A stretch of DNA of 64,000 nt from Aquila chrysaetos chrysaetos (lineage: Eukaryota > Chordata > Aves > Accipitriformes > Accipitridae), in contig NC_044018.1 in assembly GCF_900496995.4 (NCBI RefSeq), positions 11,866,501 to 11,930,500 on the forward strand. The letters run 5' to 3'. Below, piece by piece: positions 14,622-25,973 of the stretch (positions are counted from its first letter, which is position 1; the number at the start of each line of letters is the position of its first letter). Below the pieces are notes generated by a model. The model saw only the letters and a program-made list of their open reading frames with translations. It searched no databases and had not been told where the DNA came from. A program made the translations under genes and the position numbers.

Positions 14622-14639
14622 GGCCCCGGCCCCGGCCCC
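14622..14639 (+). repeat. (GGCCCC)3 hexanucleotide run
   Basis: Three perfect GGCCCC units about 290 bp upstream of the NT5C1B start codon, followed by a degenerate GGCCCG. The same hexamer in the other strand sense (GGGGCC) is repeated in RDH14 exon 1. Confidence 0.85.
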
Positions 14640-14744
14640 GGCCCGCGCGATGAGGAGAGATGCTGCGGCCCTGCCGACCCGTGGCGTGCCAGACGCGGGG
14701 GAAAGGCCGCGGCCCCGCTGCCCCACGGGGCCGGTGCTGCCGCC

Positions 14745-14778
14745 GGGGGAGGGAAGGGGAGGGGAGGGGAGGGGAGGG
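14745..14778 (+). other. G-quadruplex-prone G-tract cluster
   Basis: Seven consecutive tracts of three to five G separated by one or two A, followed by CCGGG. This meets the usual G3+N1-7 criterion for G-quadruplex potential on the + strand, about 150-180 bp upstream of the NT5C1B start codon. Function is inference only. Confidence 0.6.
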
Positions 14779-14927
14779 CCGGGCCGGGCCGCGCAGGGCG
14801 GCCCCGGGCGCGGCAGAGCGAACGGGAAAGCTCCGCGCCCGGGTGACTTCCCCCGGCCCCAGCGGGGCGGGGCGGCCGCCGCCGCCGGCAGCTCTTCCCG
14901 GTAGCCCGCTCCCCGCAGCCCGCCACG

Positions 14928-15056
14928 ATGAGCGGCTCCGGCCCGGAGGCGACCCAGCCCGGCGACGGCGCGGAGGTCCGGCTGCAGGAGGCCGAGCAGG
15001 ACTGGGCGGCCGCCAAGGCTTTCTACGACAACCTGGCTTCCAAGAGACCCCGGCCG
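14928..15056 (+). CDS. NT5C1B: NT5C1B coding exon 1
   Basis: This exon encodes residues 1-43, beginning [10 protein letters not shown] and ending SKRPRP. It ends in phase 0 at CGGCCG followed by GTGAGTGAGT, which is two overlapping donor-like sites 4 bp apart. Only the first (GT at 15057) keeps frame with exon 2. The exon sits inside the CpG island and is very GC-rich, unlike exons 3-6. Confidence 0.9.
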
Positions 15057-18000
15057 GTGAGTGAGTGCGGGCGGGCGGGACGGGGACGGGGGGTCCCCGA
15101 GGCCGGGGAGACCCCCGAGGCTGGGGGCTGCGGGCCGGCGCTACCCTCCGCTCGCTCCGCAGCCCAAGCCCCAGCACGCCATCACGGTGGCCGTCTCCTC
15201 CCGAGCCCTCTTCGACTTGGTGGAGGAGCGGCGGATCTACGAAGAGCACGGCTTGGAGAAGTACGTGGAATACCAGCAGGACAACGAGAACGTCACCCTC
15301 AAACCCGGACCGGCTTTCTACTTCGTCAAGGTACCCGGGGCGAACCGGGGCGGGCTGGCCCGGCGAGGGTGGTGGTGGGGGGGGTGCTGCGGAGGATGCT
15401 GCGAGGCCAAATTTGGGGAAGAGGAAGAGCCCGAAGCCTCCTTGGGCGGGGATGACCCTGCCCCGCGGAAACGTGCTGCGGACTTGTTCCCTCGGCGGGG
15501 GGCTCGCCGCGGCCGGGGAGCCCGGCATCATCTCCGCATCTCCCCGCCACCCCGGGCACCCCTCCTCTCCCCCCCGCCGGCACGAACGCTGAGCGCCTGC
15601 GGGACGTCACGTACTGCCGGCGTCACCGGCACCGGCGTTGTACCCGCAGCGTCACGGGTTGTGTCCCCCGGTGCGGGTGAAGAGCAGCCCGCGTTTTCGG
15701 CTGGACACGGGGCGCACGAAGCGCTTTTCCTTTTAAGACTATTTTCAGCCAAGCTAGGCCCCCAGGTCGTTTTAAGTTTGTTGCAGCCTCTTCCCCTCCC
15801 CAAAAACCCAGAACCAAAACATCTTAGTTCCTCATTCCATTTTTATGCCGCACTTGTAATAGGACTACTATGATTAAAGATGGCGTTGATTCAGTATCAT
15901 TCGAATGACTTTATTCAGAAATGAACATACTTTTTTTTCTTTCTTGGTCAGCTTTAATTTTTCTTTGCTTTCGTTTTCACCCTGGAAATTGTTCTTGAGG
16001 ACCAGCAAAAGAAATTAGACCACCTAGTTGGGAGTCAGCGTTTAAGCAGAGGTGAAATGGAGTGTTTTGCTTTCATTGCACAAGATAAGAGAAATGGCCA
16101 AGGTAAACAGCCTCCAGCATGGAAAGCAAGTGAAATTACAAAAGAAAAAAAGAAAAAAAACGAAAAATATGTATGGTTTTGAGGAACACAGGTTTTAGTG
16201 GGACTGACTTGAAAAAATGCCATCTACAGCGTTCGTGTCCATTGAGAATTGTTTGATAAGCTCTACCGCAGCAATTTTAGAAAATTTATTAAACCATAAT
16301 TAGCAGTCATACTTGCTGACAGCAGAGTTGTGGCAGAACACTTACTCCAGGTTTTAAAAGCAGATTTTCATTACTTCAGTTTTACTCTCCGGAATTTAAA
16401 ACATTTTCCGCATTTATCACTTTCTGGAAATACAGGGTGGAAAAATTACTTATGTCGATACCCACGCTGTTGTAAATATAACAGACAGCTGTTAATGGCA
16501 TTAATAGCACAAGCACTGTAAAGGTGTTGTTAACATAAAAGCGTGGTCATAAAATAATTCACTTTGTACACCAGTGAGGCTAGGCCGACTAGTGAATTTA
16601 CTGCATCTTTTCCTATCTGTAGCAGCTAGAGATAGCAGCCCTGCTAGCACAGTCAGTTTTCAAGAGATTTGTTAGAGTTCAGTGTCAAATTCACTTTGAA
16701 TATAAGCAAGGTTTGACTGTTTTAACTCCTCACGCTTTGAAAATCAGAGCTGTTAGCCGTGCCTAGCTAAATGCACCTTGACCTCTGTTCCCTTCCAGTA
16801 TGCTATTTGCGTTTGAATTCTTTATATTTTTTAAGATACTCATAAACTGCTTAGTCACAGGAATTGTTAGGCTAGAGAACTGTGGGTTCGTTGGGTGATA
16901 CTTTCTACTTGGAGACAAAGGCAGCAAAAAGGAATAATGTATTTTTGTTTGGATAACTTTATTGAAATCTTTAAGGTACTAACTTAAAAGTATTATATCT
17001 CATGCTTGTAGAACTTGACGAATCTTCATCACAGGCCAGGATCTCCTTGGGCTGCAAAGTATACAGGCATTGGACAAAAAATGGCATCTCCTCCTCCACT
17101 CCCCCCTATTCTCTAATACTTTAAGAAATTGCCAGTGTAGTAGAGTATTAGCAATAGAAATGGGTTATGACCACATTCTAAGATTTTTTTCCTAGGCCTT
17201 ATACCAGGCCTTCACTTAGAGTTTTCCTAGGCACAGTCCCACATGACATAGCCATGCTTTTTAAAGTGAGATTCTCAGAATTTAGTAATGAAACCTGTGT
17301 TTTAATTCTTAATGACTGGCCTGACTTTTTAAAGCATCTTAATGAAAATCAACCCATCTTGCATTCATCTGATGATTCATTGTTGACTTTGTTGCCGTAA
17401 TCCCAAGGAATTCCATTCAATGGCCAAGATTCCAAAGCAGAGGTCTGTGAATAAACCTAGAGCAAAAAGCAAATCTTACCCCAAAGGGTTAAGATTCTAA
17501 ATAAGATGAGAGAACAGATGGATACAGACAGAGATGAGCAGATGAAAGGCCAAGGACATAAGAATGCCAAACTGTGCGTGTAACATGTTGGCCCATTATC
17601 TTTAAAGAGATCTCAAATGAATCAAAATCTGGCTCATTCAGTACTGCAATTAGAAATTGCCAAGGTAATCATGTTTGATAGGATATGACTTTGTACTCAT
17701 TACTTAACGACAGTCTTTGACACCTGACCACCTGAACTGTGTCAGTAAATCTTTGCAAAAGTATGTGGCCCCAATTCACATTTGTGCATGCAAAACAAGT
17801 AGTTTACACTTTCTCCTTGATTTCACAAGAACAATTTTCAAGTGGACAAGGAAGTCCAAGTTTGAGGTGGACAAGGAAAAAAAAAAGATTAATAGGTATT
17901 GTGATAATGTTCAGCAATGCATTGATTTATTCTGGATGATTATGGTGTCCCAAGAAAAAGGATTTCCATGATAAAGTTAAATTCTGTAACTCGGCAAAAG

Positions 18001-21000
18001 GAAGTTTCTTGCTTCCTTTCAAATGAACACAGTCAAATGGTTGGTGGGAGCAGGAGAGCAGAAAGGAATAAAACAAGTTGGGCAAGTTAAACTATCAGGT
18101 GTTTCACATTCCCCTTCAAGACAGTCCTATCACTGAAACCACAGTGATTAAGAAAGGAGGCACATTCCACTTGTCTATTGACTTCCACATTTTTAACCTG
18201 CAGGCGCTGGAGCATGTCAATGCCCGGCTTCTTGAGCTGTACCCTGATGATGAAGAACGATTTGATATTGTTCTGATGACTAATAACCATGCCCAAGTGG
18301 GAGTGAGACTGATAAACAGCATCAATCACTATGGTAAGTAAAATAAATACTACCTTGTAGAACTGCTTGCTGTTACATAATAAAATGAATTAATTTTATT
18401 TTTCCTATTTCTGCCTTGGTAAAAGCAGCTTCTTTGGTACTGACACCCATTCCTCAGAGGATGATACTTATTTTGGGGTGTCAGCATAAGTGAGAAAGTG
18501 TTAAACAGTATTTGGTCCAAAGCTCTAGATTTAACTTGTCAGGTGTGAATCTTAATTTCTGAGAAGTCCTTAAACTTTTTGTTGTTTGGTATTTGTGCCC
18601 CCTATACATGTACCTTCAGAGCAGTTATTCTGCTGTCTTAGAAGGATTTTTTTTTTTTTTTTTTTAAATTCTCAAGGAGGAAGGGCTGATCAAACATTGT
18701 AGTCAGGTTGTCCAACTTGTTGAAATTATGGTGGACAGATTTTTCTTTTTTAAGTTTACTGTCAGCTGTAGGCTAGTGTACCTTTTAATGAGTTCCTTTT
18801 ACAGGTTTGTAGTGTCAAGGCGGAGTCACACCTTGTTGTGCTGTTCTTACTTTAGGCTTAACAATTGAACGTTTCTGTATGACGGGAGGAAAAAGTCCTA
18901 TTGGTTACCTGACTGCGTACCTTACGAACTTGTACCTCTCAGCAGACTCTGAAAAAGTGCAAGAAGCTATAGAAGCAGGTTTGAATTGACTTGCTTTTGT
19001 TATCTCTCTGTTGAGCTTGTTAGAGGATGAATATTATGAGTCTTTCACAGAAAGTAGTGCTGCTGCATCAAATGCAGAAAGTCACAATTTTGTATGGTGC
19101 AAACTTATCACTTATTTTTACTTACTGAAATAAAATTAGGTTTTTTCTCTGTATTATTCCTCTCTGACCCCTCAGCCTGCTGATAATGACAACTTAATCA
19201 CCCTCTACTGTTGTCACACCTTTCTGTTTTCTTTCTTTCTTCTTCTCTTTTCTCTTTCTACAAGCAATGAACTCCCTTACACACCTCCTTACCTCTGTTC
19301 AACTTCTGTTTGAATAGAGTAATCTCTTTGATATGACTTAACAAAAGCCAACTTCTGTGTTTTGTAAGGAGTTGAAAAAAAGCAAATAGTTTGATTCAAT
19401 GGTCTTCTTGGAACTTCTTGCTTTGTCTCAGCACACCTTGGGGACCATTTTTATATATTCTTATCATATAAGTGGAAGGAAGCATGTCTAAGAAGTTATG
19501 TCAATGGGACAGCTTCCATACATATGTATTACAGAACAGCCATTAGTAATTAGCTTTAGTGATCGTTTCTGCACACCATATATAAAGGTCACCACAAATA
19601 AGTTGCCGGAACTGAACTGCTGACAGTTTAATGAATGACTCTGCAGGACATGCTAACCGAGGTTCTCTGATCCATTTTCAGGCATCGCATCAGCTACGAT
19701 GTTCTCTGCCAACAAAGATGTTGCGTACTCGGATACACAGTTGAGGGTGGCATTTGATGGGGATGCGGTTCTCTTTTCTGATGAATCAGAACAGATTGTC
19801 AAAGAGCAAGGATTAGATAGATTTTTTGAACATGAACAGCTGAATGAAAATAAGCCTCTTGCACAGGTTTGTACTTCTTTGAATCGGTGAGTTTTCAAAA
19901 CATGTGATAATTTTCACTGCTGCTATCTTTCTCCAGTTCCCCCAGTGTGTATGTAATTGCCCTATTTCCTTTTTCAAGGATAATCTTTAAAATGCACATT
20001 TGACATAAAAAAGCCCACCATTGCAGTCCTTTCACCAGATCTCCCACTTCACTGAGAACCGCATGTATAAGACAGTGACTTACAGTTGTATTTTAATTGT
20101 ATCATTAGAAAAATGAAAGGCTACTACTGATTTCCTTGATTATTTATGTTAATTTCAAACACCGGGATATTCTGGTTATTGAAACAGGGTAGTCGCTGTG
20201 CTTATTCCCAAGCAGACCTATGCCATTTGTCTAAAAACCACAAATATTTTAACATTAGCTTAAAACTGAAAGACCAATTCTGCTATTGTTAAAAAAGGTA
20301 TAAATTCAGAATAAAAGCTTGGTTTATGAAAGTGCTGGGCAGTGCAATATATTGCAGTTTGACCCAAACTATCACTTACTTCTAATCGGAGTGTAATTCT
20401 AATATTGTCATTAATCTGGAAAGAGTTCAGTGATGCCTGTGTAATTAGGTCTGCTAGTTTTTGCACGGAAAAAAAATTGCAGCTCATGGTTCATAGTAAA
20501 AAGAGTTTAGTGTTTTTAAAGAACATTTTATTAAAGTTAAAGACTATAGTTATAACTCCATATTGTAAGAGATCATGTAAGCCTTAATGAGAATTGGTTT
20601 CCTACTGATCATACCATGTAGGATTACAGTTTTAACTTTTTTTCCAATTTGTGAATTCCTAGTGAGGGTGCAGACCCCTTTGGACACATTACATAGAGAA
20701 TTTGCTGAGTAGCATAGCATTAGGGAAGGAATCCTGTATGTAACTGGCAATGTGACAGAAAGCAAAAGAATGATTTTGGGAGCTGTGGACAAATACCTAA
20801 TATGCTTGTGGTATTTCATACTCAGGGTCCTTTGAAAGGTTTTCTGGAAGACCTAGGGAAACTCCAGAAGAAGTTCTATGCGAAAAATGAACGATTAAAT
20901 TGTCCTATAAGGACCTTCCTGGTCACAGCCAGAAGTGCAGCAAGCTCTGGAGCCAGAGTGCTGAAGACTCTTCGTAGCTGGGGTCTGGAGGTTGATGAGG

Positions 21001-21164
21001 CACTTTTCCTAGCGGGAGCTCCTAAAGGACCGATCCTGGTGAAAATCCGCCCTCACATTTTCTTTGATGACCAGATGTTTCACATCGAAGGAGCACAGAA
21101 ATTAGGCACCATAGCTGCGCACGTTCCCTATGGCATTGCTCAGAAATACCACAAATCCACATGA
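14928..21164 (+). CDS. NT5C1B: Cytosolic 5'-nucleotidase IB (cN-I family), six coding exons
   Basis: The enzyme hydrolyses AMP (and related 5'-monophosphates) to nucleoside and phosphate in the cytosol. Exons: 14928-15056, 15163-15330, 18204-18333, 18856-18978, 19682-19866, 20826-21164. All introns are GT-AG and all junction phases agree, giving 357 residues. Seen in the product: an N-terminal FYDNLASK patch (about 32-39), [13 protein letters not shown] from residue 44, [17 protein letters not shown] in exon 3, the haloacid-dehalogenase-type nucleophile motif DGDAV (D209, D211), [11 protein letters not shown] (from about 279), and the metal-site pair DD at 326-327. The start has A at -3. The length is close to mammalian NT5C1A (about 368) and far short of human NT5C1B (about 600), so the long N-terminal extension of mammalian 1B is absent from this model. 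Details such as [15 protein letters not shown] and YAKNERL, plus RDH14 downstream, favour 1B over 1A. Family is certain; paralogue assignment is about 85% sure. Confidence 0.95.
15163..15330 (+). CDS. NT5C1B: NT5C1B coding exon 2
   Basis: Acceptor CTCCGCAG and donor AAG|GTACCC flank 168 bp (56 codons, phase 0 at both ends). It encodes the start of the conserved cN-I core, [17 protein letters not shown] through PGPAFYFVK. The preceding intron is only 106 bp. Confidence 0.93.
15331..18203 (+). other. NT5C1B: NT5C1B intron 2
   Basis: The 2.87-kb intron opens with the tail of the CpG island and becomes AT-rich after about 15.75 kb. I see no embedded gene, LTR or clear LINE. The remaining introns are short (522, 703 and 959 bp) and also look unique; intron 3 holds a run of about 18 T near 18650. 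Confidence 0.8.
18204..18333 (+). CDS. NT5C1B: NT5C1B coding exon 3
   Basis: Acceptor TTTTTAACCTGCAG and donor ATG|GTAAGT flank 130 bp. It encodes [20 protein letters not shown] and [20 protein letters not shown], a hallmark block of the cN-I family, and leaves one base (G) to complete a Gly codon in exon 4. Confidence 0.95.
18856..18978 (+). CDS. NT5C1B: NT5C1B coding exon 4
   Basis: Acceptor CTTACTTTAG; the donor is the weaker CAG|GTTTGA. The 123 bp encode [20 protein letters not shown] and [18 protein letters not shown], again leaving a single G for a split Gly codon. Phase agrees on both sides, so the weak donor is accepted. Confidence 0.92.
19682..19866 (+). CDS. NT5C1B: NT5C1B coding exon 5 (catalytic DGDAV)
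   Basis: Acceptor CCATTTTCAG, donor CACAG|GTTTGT, 185 bp. It encodes [20 protein letters not shown], then [16 protein letters not shown] with the catalytic DxD (D209 and D211), then [17 protein letters not shown]. It ends in phase 0, which matters for the readthrough idea in the findings. Confidence 0.95.
20826..21164 (+). CDS. NT5C1B: NT5C1B coding exon 6 (terminal)
   Basis: Acceptor CATACTCAG, then [20 protein letters not shown], the [20 protein letters not shown] block, [20 protein letters not shown], the FFDDQMFH metal-site block and an [16 protein letters not shown] tail, ending at TGA 21162-21164. It carries two of the three catalytic motifs. Confidence 0.96.
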   Translation, partial: GPLKGFLEDLGKLQKKFYAKNERLNCPIRTFLVTARSAASSGARVLKTLRSWGLEVDEALFLAGAPKGPILVKIRPHIFFDDQMFHIEGAQKLGTIAAHVPYGIAQKYHKST

Positions 21165-21730
21165 CTGGATGGCACCGTTAACAATAAGGTTCTTAGCTCA
21201 GCCAGCCTCTAACATACCAATAGTTATGTCTGAAAACCTCTACATTTTTATATTGTAAGCACTATGTTTAAAGATTTAACTTTGGGCTAGAACAGCCTTT
21301 AAAGGAAATATTTTTAATATAGGTAAGTTTTTAATAGAGTTATTTTAATAGCATTCTTAAGCAGTTTAGGCTTTTTAGCCGTCTGGATCTAACACTGTTT
21401 TTGATATTAGGGAAAGATTTGTACTGTTTTTATAGCTCGAGATGGGGAGAACAGTTATATTTTCTCTAAAAAACTGTTGACGGGTTATTTATAACAAAAA
21501 TCATGCTGCAATGCTAGTCCGTGATGGTTATTTCTGATATTACCAAAAGCACAGTTTACATGTAAGTGTTTACCTGTTGGTGGTTTGCTTGTTAAGTATG
21601 TGTTCAGTAGGTTTGTTATCACAAGGTTTCAGCTTCCAGTGAAATGTTAGTTTATTTGATCTTGTGTTTAAAGGAACCCTTTATTATTCTATATTGTTTT
21701 CCTATTCTAATAAAGCTGGCTTTACAGAAC
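21165..21730 (+). other. NT5C1B: NT5C1B 3' UTR (inferred)
   Basis: AT-rich non-coding sequence between the NT5C1B stop codon and the first AATAAA. No coding potential is visible. The 3' end near 21730 is inferred from the signal position, not from transcript data. Confidence 0.65.
21709..21714 (+). terminator. NT5C1B: NT5C1B polyadenylation signal AATAAA
   Basis: A canonical AATAAA (context TTCTAATAAAGCTGG) lies 545 bp after the stop codon. It is followed within 30 bp by a T-rich stretch (GTTGTCATTTTTC) that could serve as the downstream element. It is the first canonical hexamer I see after the stop codon. Confidence 0.75.
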
Positions 21731-22496
21731 GTTGTCATTTTTCTATGTAGAAGTTTTAGCATAATTTCCTATGCAGAGTTTGTGTAATCAGTGCCTCTGT
21801 GTCTCTTGCCTCCTTTGGATATTTAGAACCAGAAGTGAACACTTCCAGCCAAATTTGAGAGCGCGCTAGAATTCTCAAAGACACTTAAGTCCCAACAGAT
21901 TTCATAGAGCTGGGCAGAAGTCAGACATGCCGTGAGTATTTTGACTGGCAGAAAGACAGAAGCTTTAGAACATACCTTTATAACAGCAGAGAATCTACCT
22001 TAAATAATGCTGTTGATGGAACTCCTTGTTTCTTGACTAAATTCACTTAGGATTTACAGCTGGTTTGCGATCTGCGTGAACTCAGTTTGGCAAACTCATA
22101 TGAGTTTTCAGGGGACAGGTGCCTGTTGCAACATAAATTCATGCAGATTTACACTATAAGTTTATTCTACCTCTTTTATGCTAAGTTCCTGTATCTCAGT
22201 GTCATCCATGTACCTGAGTGTCGTCCAAATGACGCAACTAACATCTGTCAGGTGTTGTTTGTTCTCTCCCTAGTGGAACAAGTGTCCTGTTTTATTTTTA
22301 TTGTTGTTGTGAATTTATACGAGAAGAGACAAAACCAAAAGAAAGTGCTTTGCAGTGGGAGTAGAAGTTGGTGAAGGCTTGTGATGATCTGTGGTTCCTG
22401 GGGGAATTTACTCCAGAATCCCACGTTAGCCTCTGAGAAGGTTTGTTCTCTTCTGTCTGGATGAACTGTCCTGTTATTGCAGAAAGCTTCATTGCA

Positions 22497-23330
22497 TTAG
22501 TTGTGGTTTCCCTCCCAGAAACGTAGGTAATCTTTTAAATGTTCTGGGTCCAAGCCACAAAGTTCTTTGAAAACAAAGGCGAAAGCCTTGATCCTGCCTG
22601 AAACTTGAATAAAGACCATTAGAAAGGTTTTTATGTGTTCACACCAGCATGTGTTGTTGATGGGATGCACTGCAGATTTCTGGTGTACTTGGAATTTCGT
22701 AAGTGCTAAAGGCTTTGTGCCCAAAACGTATCACATTTCCCAGCCCAGCCAGGAGGTGAGGAAGACATGAATAAGTAAGGCCTGGTCATTGTCTGCCAGG
22801 ATGGGATAGAGTTACCTCGCCAAATGGAGATTATAAAAAATGTTATTAGCAGATGTTTATATGTGAGAGCGCAGAATCAGCAAGGAATCCAAAAATATTC
22901 CTTAGCTGTGGAATATAAATTGTGTGTGTACCTTCACCACAAAAGCATGGCTGCAAATTTCAGGAACACCAGTCCTGCCTTGATGAAGTGGAACATGGAT
23001 CAGCCATTCTTCATCCCTGCGTTGTTAGAGCTGTAGAGGTTGGGTGCAGGAGAACATAAACTTGATTCTCACTGAACATAGCAATTCAGGCTTGATAGTG
23101 GAAAAGGCTAATGGGATCCTTGATCCCTGTGGGACTCCAGAGGTGAGCTTCTTGTGCCTGACGGGGTAAGCATGTAAATCAGTGAATAAATTGGAAACCG
23201 AATCATCTGGTCTATTATGTTTACCTTTATTTCCAATCAACCATCCACCTCCAGCAAAAGTGAAACCTACTGGCCAGGACATAGTTAGGAGCTTCCAGTT
23301 CTTACATCTTTTTTGATCTATACACACATA
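22497..23330 (-). mobile_element. Decayed L2-clade LINE remnant (reverse transcriptase and C-terminal domain)
   Basis: On the - strand an open frame (23327-23025) contains LTSGVPQGS, the reverse transcriptase SGVPQGS signature, at about 23118-23150. About 550 bp further along the same strand a second frame (22724-22497) contains SGRIKAFAFVFKELCGLDPE and HLKDYLRF, matching the conserved C-terminal domain of L2-type LINEs (LHWLPV..RI.FK.....KAL.GL.P.YL.DLL). Order and strand are as expected for one element shortened by indels. Not functional. Confidence 0.6.
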
Positions 23331-24326
23331 GTACTAGAGGACTACTTCTTGCAGTGTCATTCCTGACAGCACTAAGGTATGTGTGAAGAGAAGTAAAGAG
23401 TTCCCATATTAAATTTACATAGTAGAATTTACATGCTTAGTTACGGAATTCAAATTGACATTAAAGTCCAGAAGTTGATGTTAAGGTCCACAATCACTTC
23501 TCCTAAGTTAGTTGAGCAAAACACCCTTAGATGTTTGTTTAGATTATACACTGCTTTTTAATTGTCAGGCAACTGTCCCAGGCTTGATGGCTGCTGCTTT
23601 GTATATCCAGCTGGCAGCACGTTGGGTGAGTGGAGCCTCATTCGTTCATGCAAGTGCCGTCCGGACTAATCTGGGTGTTTGGGGAGACTCAGGCCTGCCA
23701 AGTAGTCTCTGCCCATTAAAATTATTGTCTTCTGCTCCAAGGCACGGCTTGGCTACTGGAGCAAATAATAATTTTCAAGAAAATTCTCTGAAATGGGATA
23801 GGAGCTGAGGGAAAGGGTTTTCTATTTTTGTAGACATAAACCAGAATTGTCTCTTAATAGCGTTCCAATCCACAAAACAAAACAAGCAAACAACAACAAC
23901 AAAACCCAACAAAAAATGTCTTGCTTCTCATGCTCACGAGGACACCATGAGTTTATGCCCTAGCACCTCATAACCCGAAGCCAGTCACAGTTACAACAGA
24001 TAACATTTTCAGTAGGGGAATAGAGAGGAGTCCTATGGTTCTGGACTGTCCTGTCTCTCAGCCTGTTTATAACACTGGAAGACCAACTCATGAAAGAGAA
24101 ACTGTCATCCCAGCCAAAACCTGGAAGAGGATTAATGGTAACACAGATTGAATTCTGTGTTGAAACAGAGCCTTGTCAGGCAAAGCCAGTCCTTGTTCTC
24201 TTAGCTTCCAAGCTAGTGCACCACATCACAGGGAAGAGTCTAGGTAAGACAAATGGGAATGTCTCCTACTGCTACCAGTCCCCATGGACAAAAATACTGG
24301 AAATAAGATCCTGAAGGTGACTTTGC

Positions 24327-24353
24327 TTTTTTTTTTTTTTTTTTTTTTTTTTT
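24327..24353 (+). repeat. Poly-T tract, 27 bp
   Basis: An uninterrupted run of 27 T. It could be the poly(A) tail of a - strand retrocopy, but no AATAAA complement lies just beyond it. Confidence 0.9.
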
Positions 24354-25939
24354 ACGGGAGAACATATCCTCAGAGTGCATTGGATGCCTCTCACCAGCTA
24401 CCAAGACATGATAAACCCATGTTCCTCAGTTCCTTTGCACCTCCAAAGCATCCTTTCAGTTTCCAGGCTAGCATGTCATGCATAGTGAAACAACCATCTG
24501 GAGGAAACAAAATAGTTCAGATGAAGATTTGGAGATGGTCATCATCGCATGCATTCCAACATGTGTCCTCCTGTGTTCCTGGACTGTGATCTGTTCTAAG
24601 GACTCTGGAATCAGAGGGCTCCTACATGCTGAGGAGGATCTTCAGGTACGCTCCCTTGGGCTCCTCTGCCAATGGCATGCAATATTGCTAAAGAGAACAC
24701 ACCCATCTCCTTGAGTTGGGTAAAGAAAGCAGTGAAGCAGGTCAATGTCTTAGGAGAAAAAGTAATTTTCAGTTACCCTGCTCAGTAGTATCTGGGACCA
24801 ACAACATCTGAATACATATGTCATCCCTGCCTAGATGAGCAGCTTCTGATCTCTGTCACCCATGAGCTCCTGTGCACATGCTCCTTGCACTGAAGGCTGG
24901 ATTGACCATCGATCAACCCAGGCAGGATCCTTGAGGCAGTGCCCTCTAACACATTCACAGTCATCTGAAGTAGTAGGTATATCAGAGATGACAGCCAGAG
25001 TCCCTGCTGCCAGATGCTGAATAGCAGATTCTTTACCCCCCACCAGAAAAAATTCTTACAGGATGAAGCTGTTCCTCTAACAGGGCATTTTCTAGTTCTC
25101 TTATTCTGGCATCTCATTGGCAACCACTGTCCCTTTCTCATGGTCCTTGGCTGCAAGGTTATTAGGCAGCAGAGGTGGGCATGGCTCTAACACCTCCCAG
25201 AGATGTGACTTACTATGAGCAGAGCATATGGAAGAACACCTCAAACTGGTTACGGCTCTTACATCGGGTTAAGGATGCCCAAAGCCATCTCTATCACAAG
25301 CAGATGCAATGGTGTGGCCTGGTTAAAATACCCTTTGGAGTAGCCATGAGTCTCACAATGGAGTGAAGAGCCAAGAATGAAGAGTGAAAGAGTTTTCTGT
25401 GGTGAAGACAAAGACAGAAGAGGTCTCTCAGCGAATCCAGCGTGTTTAGATGTGGTAGCTATACAGCCCTTAAACTGCCTGAGAAGTGTGACAGACAGAC
25501 AGAGGAGAGATGGTAAGGATACCTCCAAAAAAACCTGACACATTTCTTTAGCTATAACATGAGCTGAAGCATCAGAACAGACTGCAGCAATGTGAACAGA
25601 CTGTGGGTAGCATCAACATGTGACAGTTAAGAGGAGGTTACTATTGCAAATTGTTATTGTCTCCAGACCAGCCACAAGAAACCTGACAGAAGGGTCATGG
25701 GTTTCCTCTTGGGTTTCTTACTCATTTCCCCAAACGTGCTAGGCCTTGACTCAAGACAGACATGCTTATTATCAGCCAAGCTTGTTTCTAGTGTCCCCCA
25801 CAGACTGTTGTCTCCCTGGACTCTACCTGCCTGCATGCTGGCCTATAGTCCTGATCCTGAACTTCTCTTAATCCATGTTGTTCTATCCTCATTGTCCCTA
25901 TCTTATTGCTAAATCTGCACTGAACCCTATTAGTGCCTT

Positions 25940-25949
<10 letters not shown>

Positions 25950-25972
<23 letters not shown>

Positions 25973-25973
25973 T
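25950..25973 (+). repeat. Poly-T tract, 24 bp
   Basis: A run of 24 T preceded by a shorter broken T run from 25938. Same strand sense as the tract at 24.3 kb. Confidence 0.9.

Larger units (their letters stand above)
14430..15700 (+). promoter_or_regulatory. NT5C1B: CpG island over the NT5C1B promoter, exon 1 and exon 2
   Basis: The sequence changes sharply from AT-rich to very GC- and CpG-rich and returns to AT-rich by about 15.75 kb. No TATA box is obvious upstream of the start codon, which fits a dispersed CpG-island promoter. The island contains a (GGCCCC)3 run at 14622-14639 and a run of G-tracts at 14745-14778. Many long open frames on both strands here are a by-product of high GC. Exact transcription start sites cannot be read from sequence alone. 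Confidence 0.85.

Noticed and set aside
14441-15531. Long open frames on the - strand (191 and 358 codons) and + strand frames of 130-270 codons overlapping the NT5C1B island
   Set aside because: High GC depletes stop codons, giving long frames by chance. They are Pro/Arg/Gly/Ala-rich, have no domains, and overlap confirmed exons.
18078-18203. In-frame upstream extension of NT5C1B exon 3
   Set aside because: It is intronic; the acceptor at 18203 and homology starting at ALEHVNARL define the exon.
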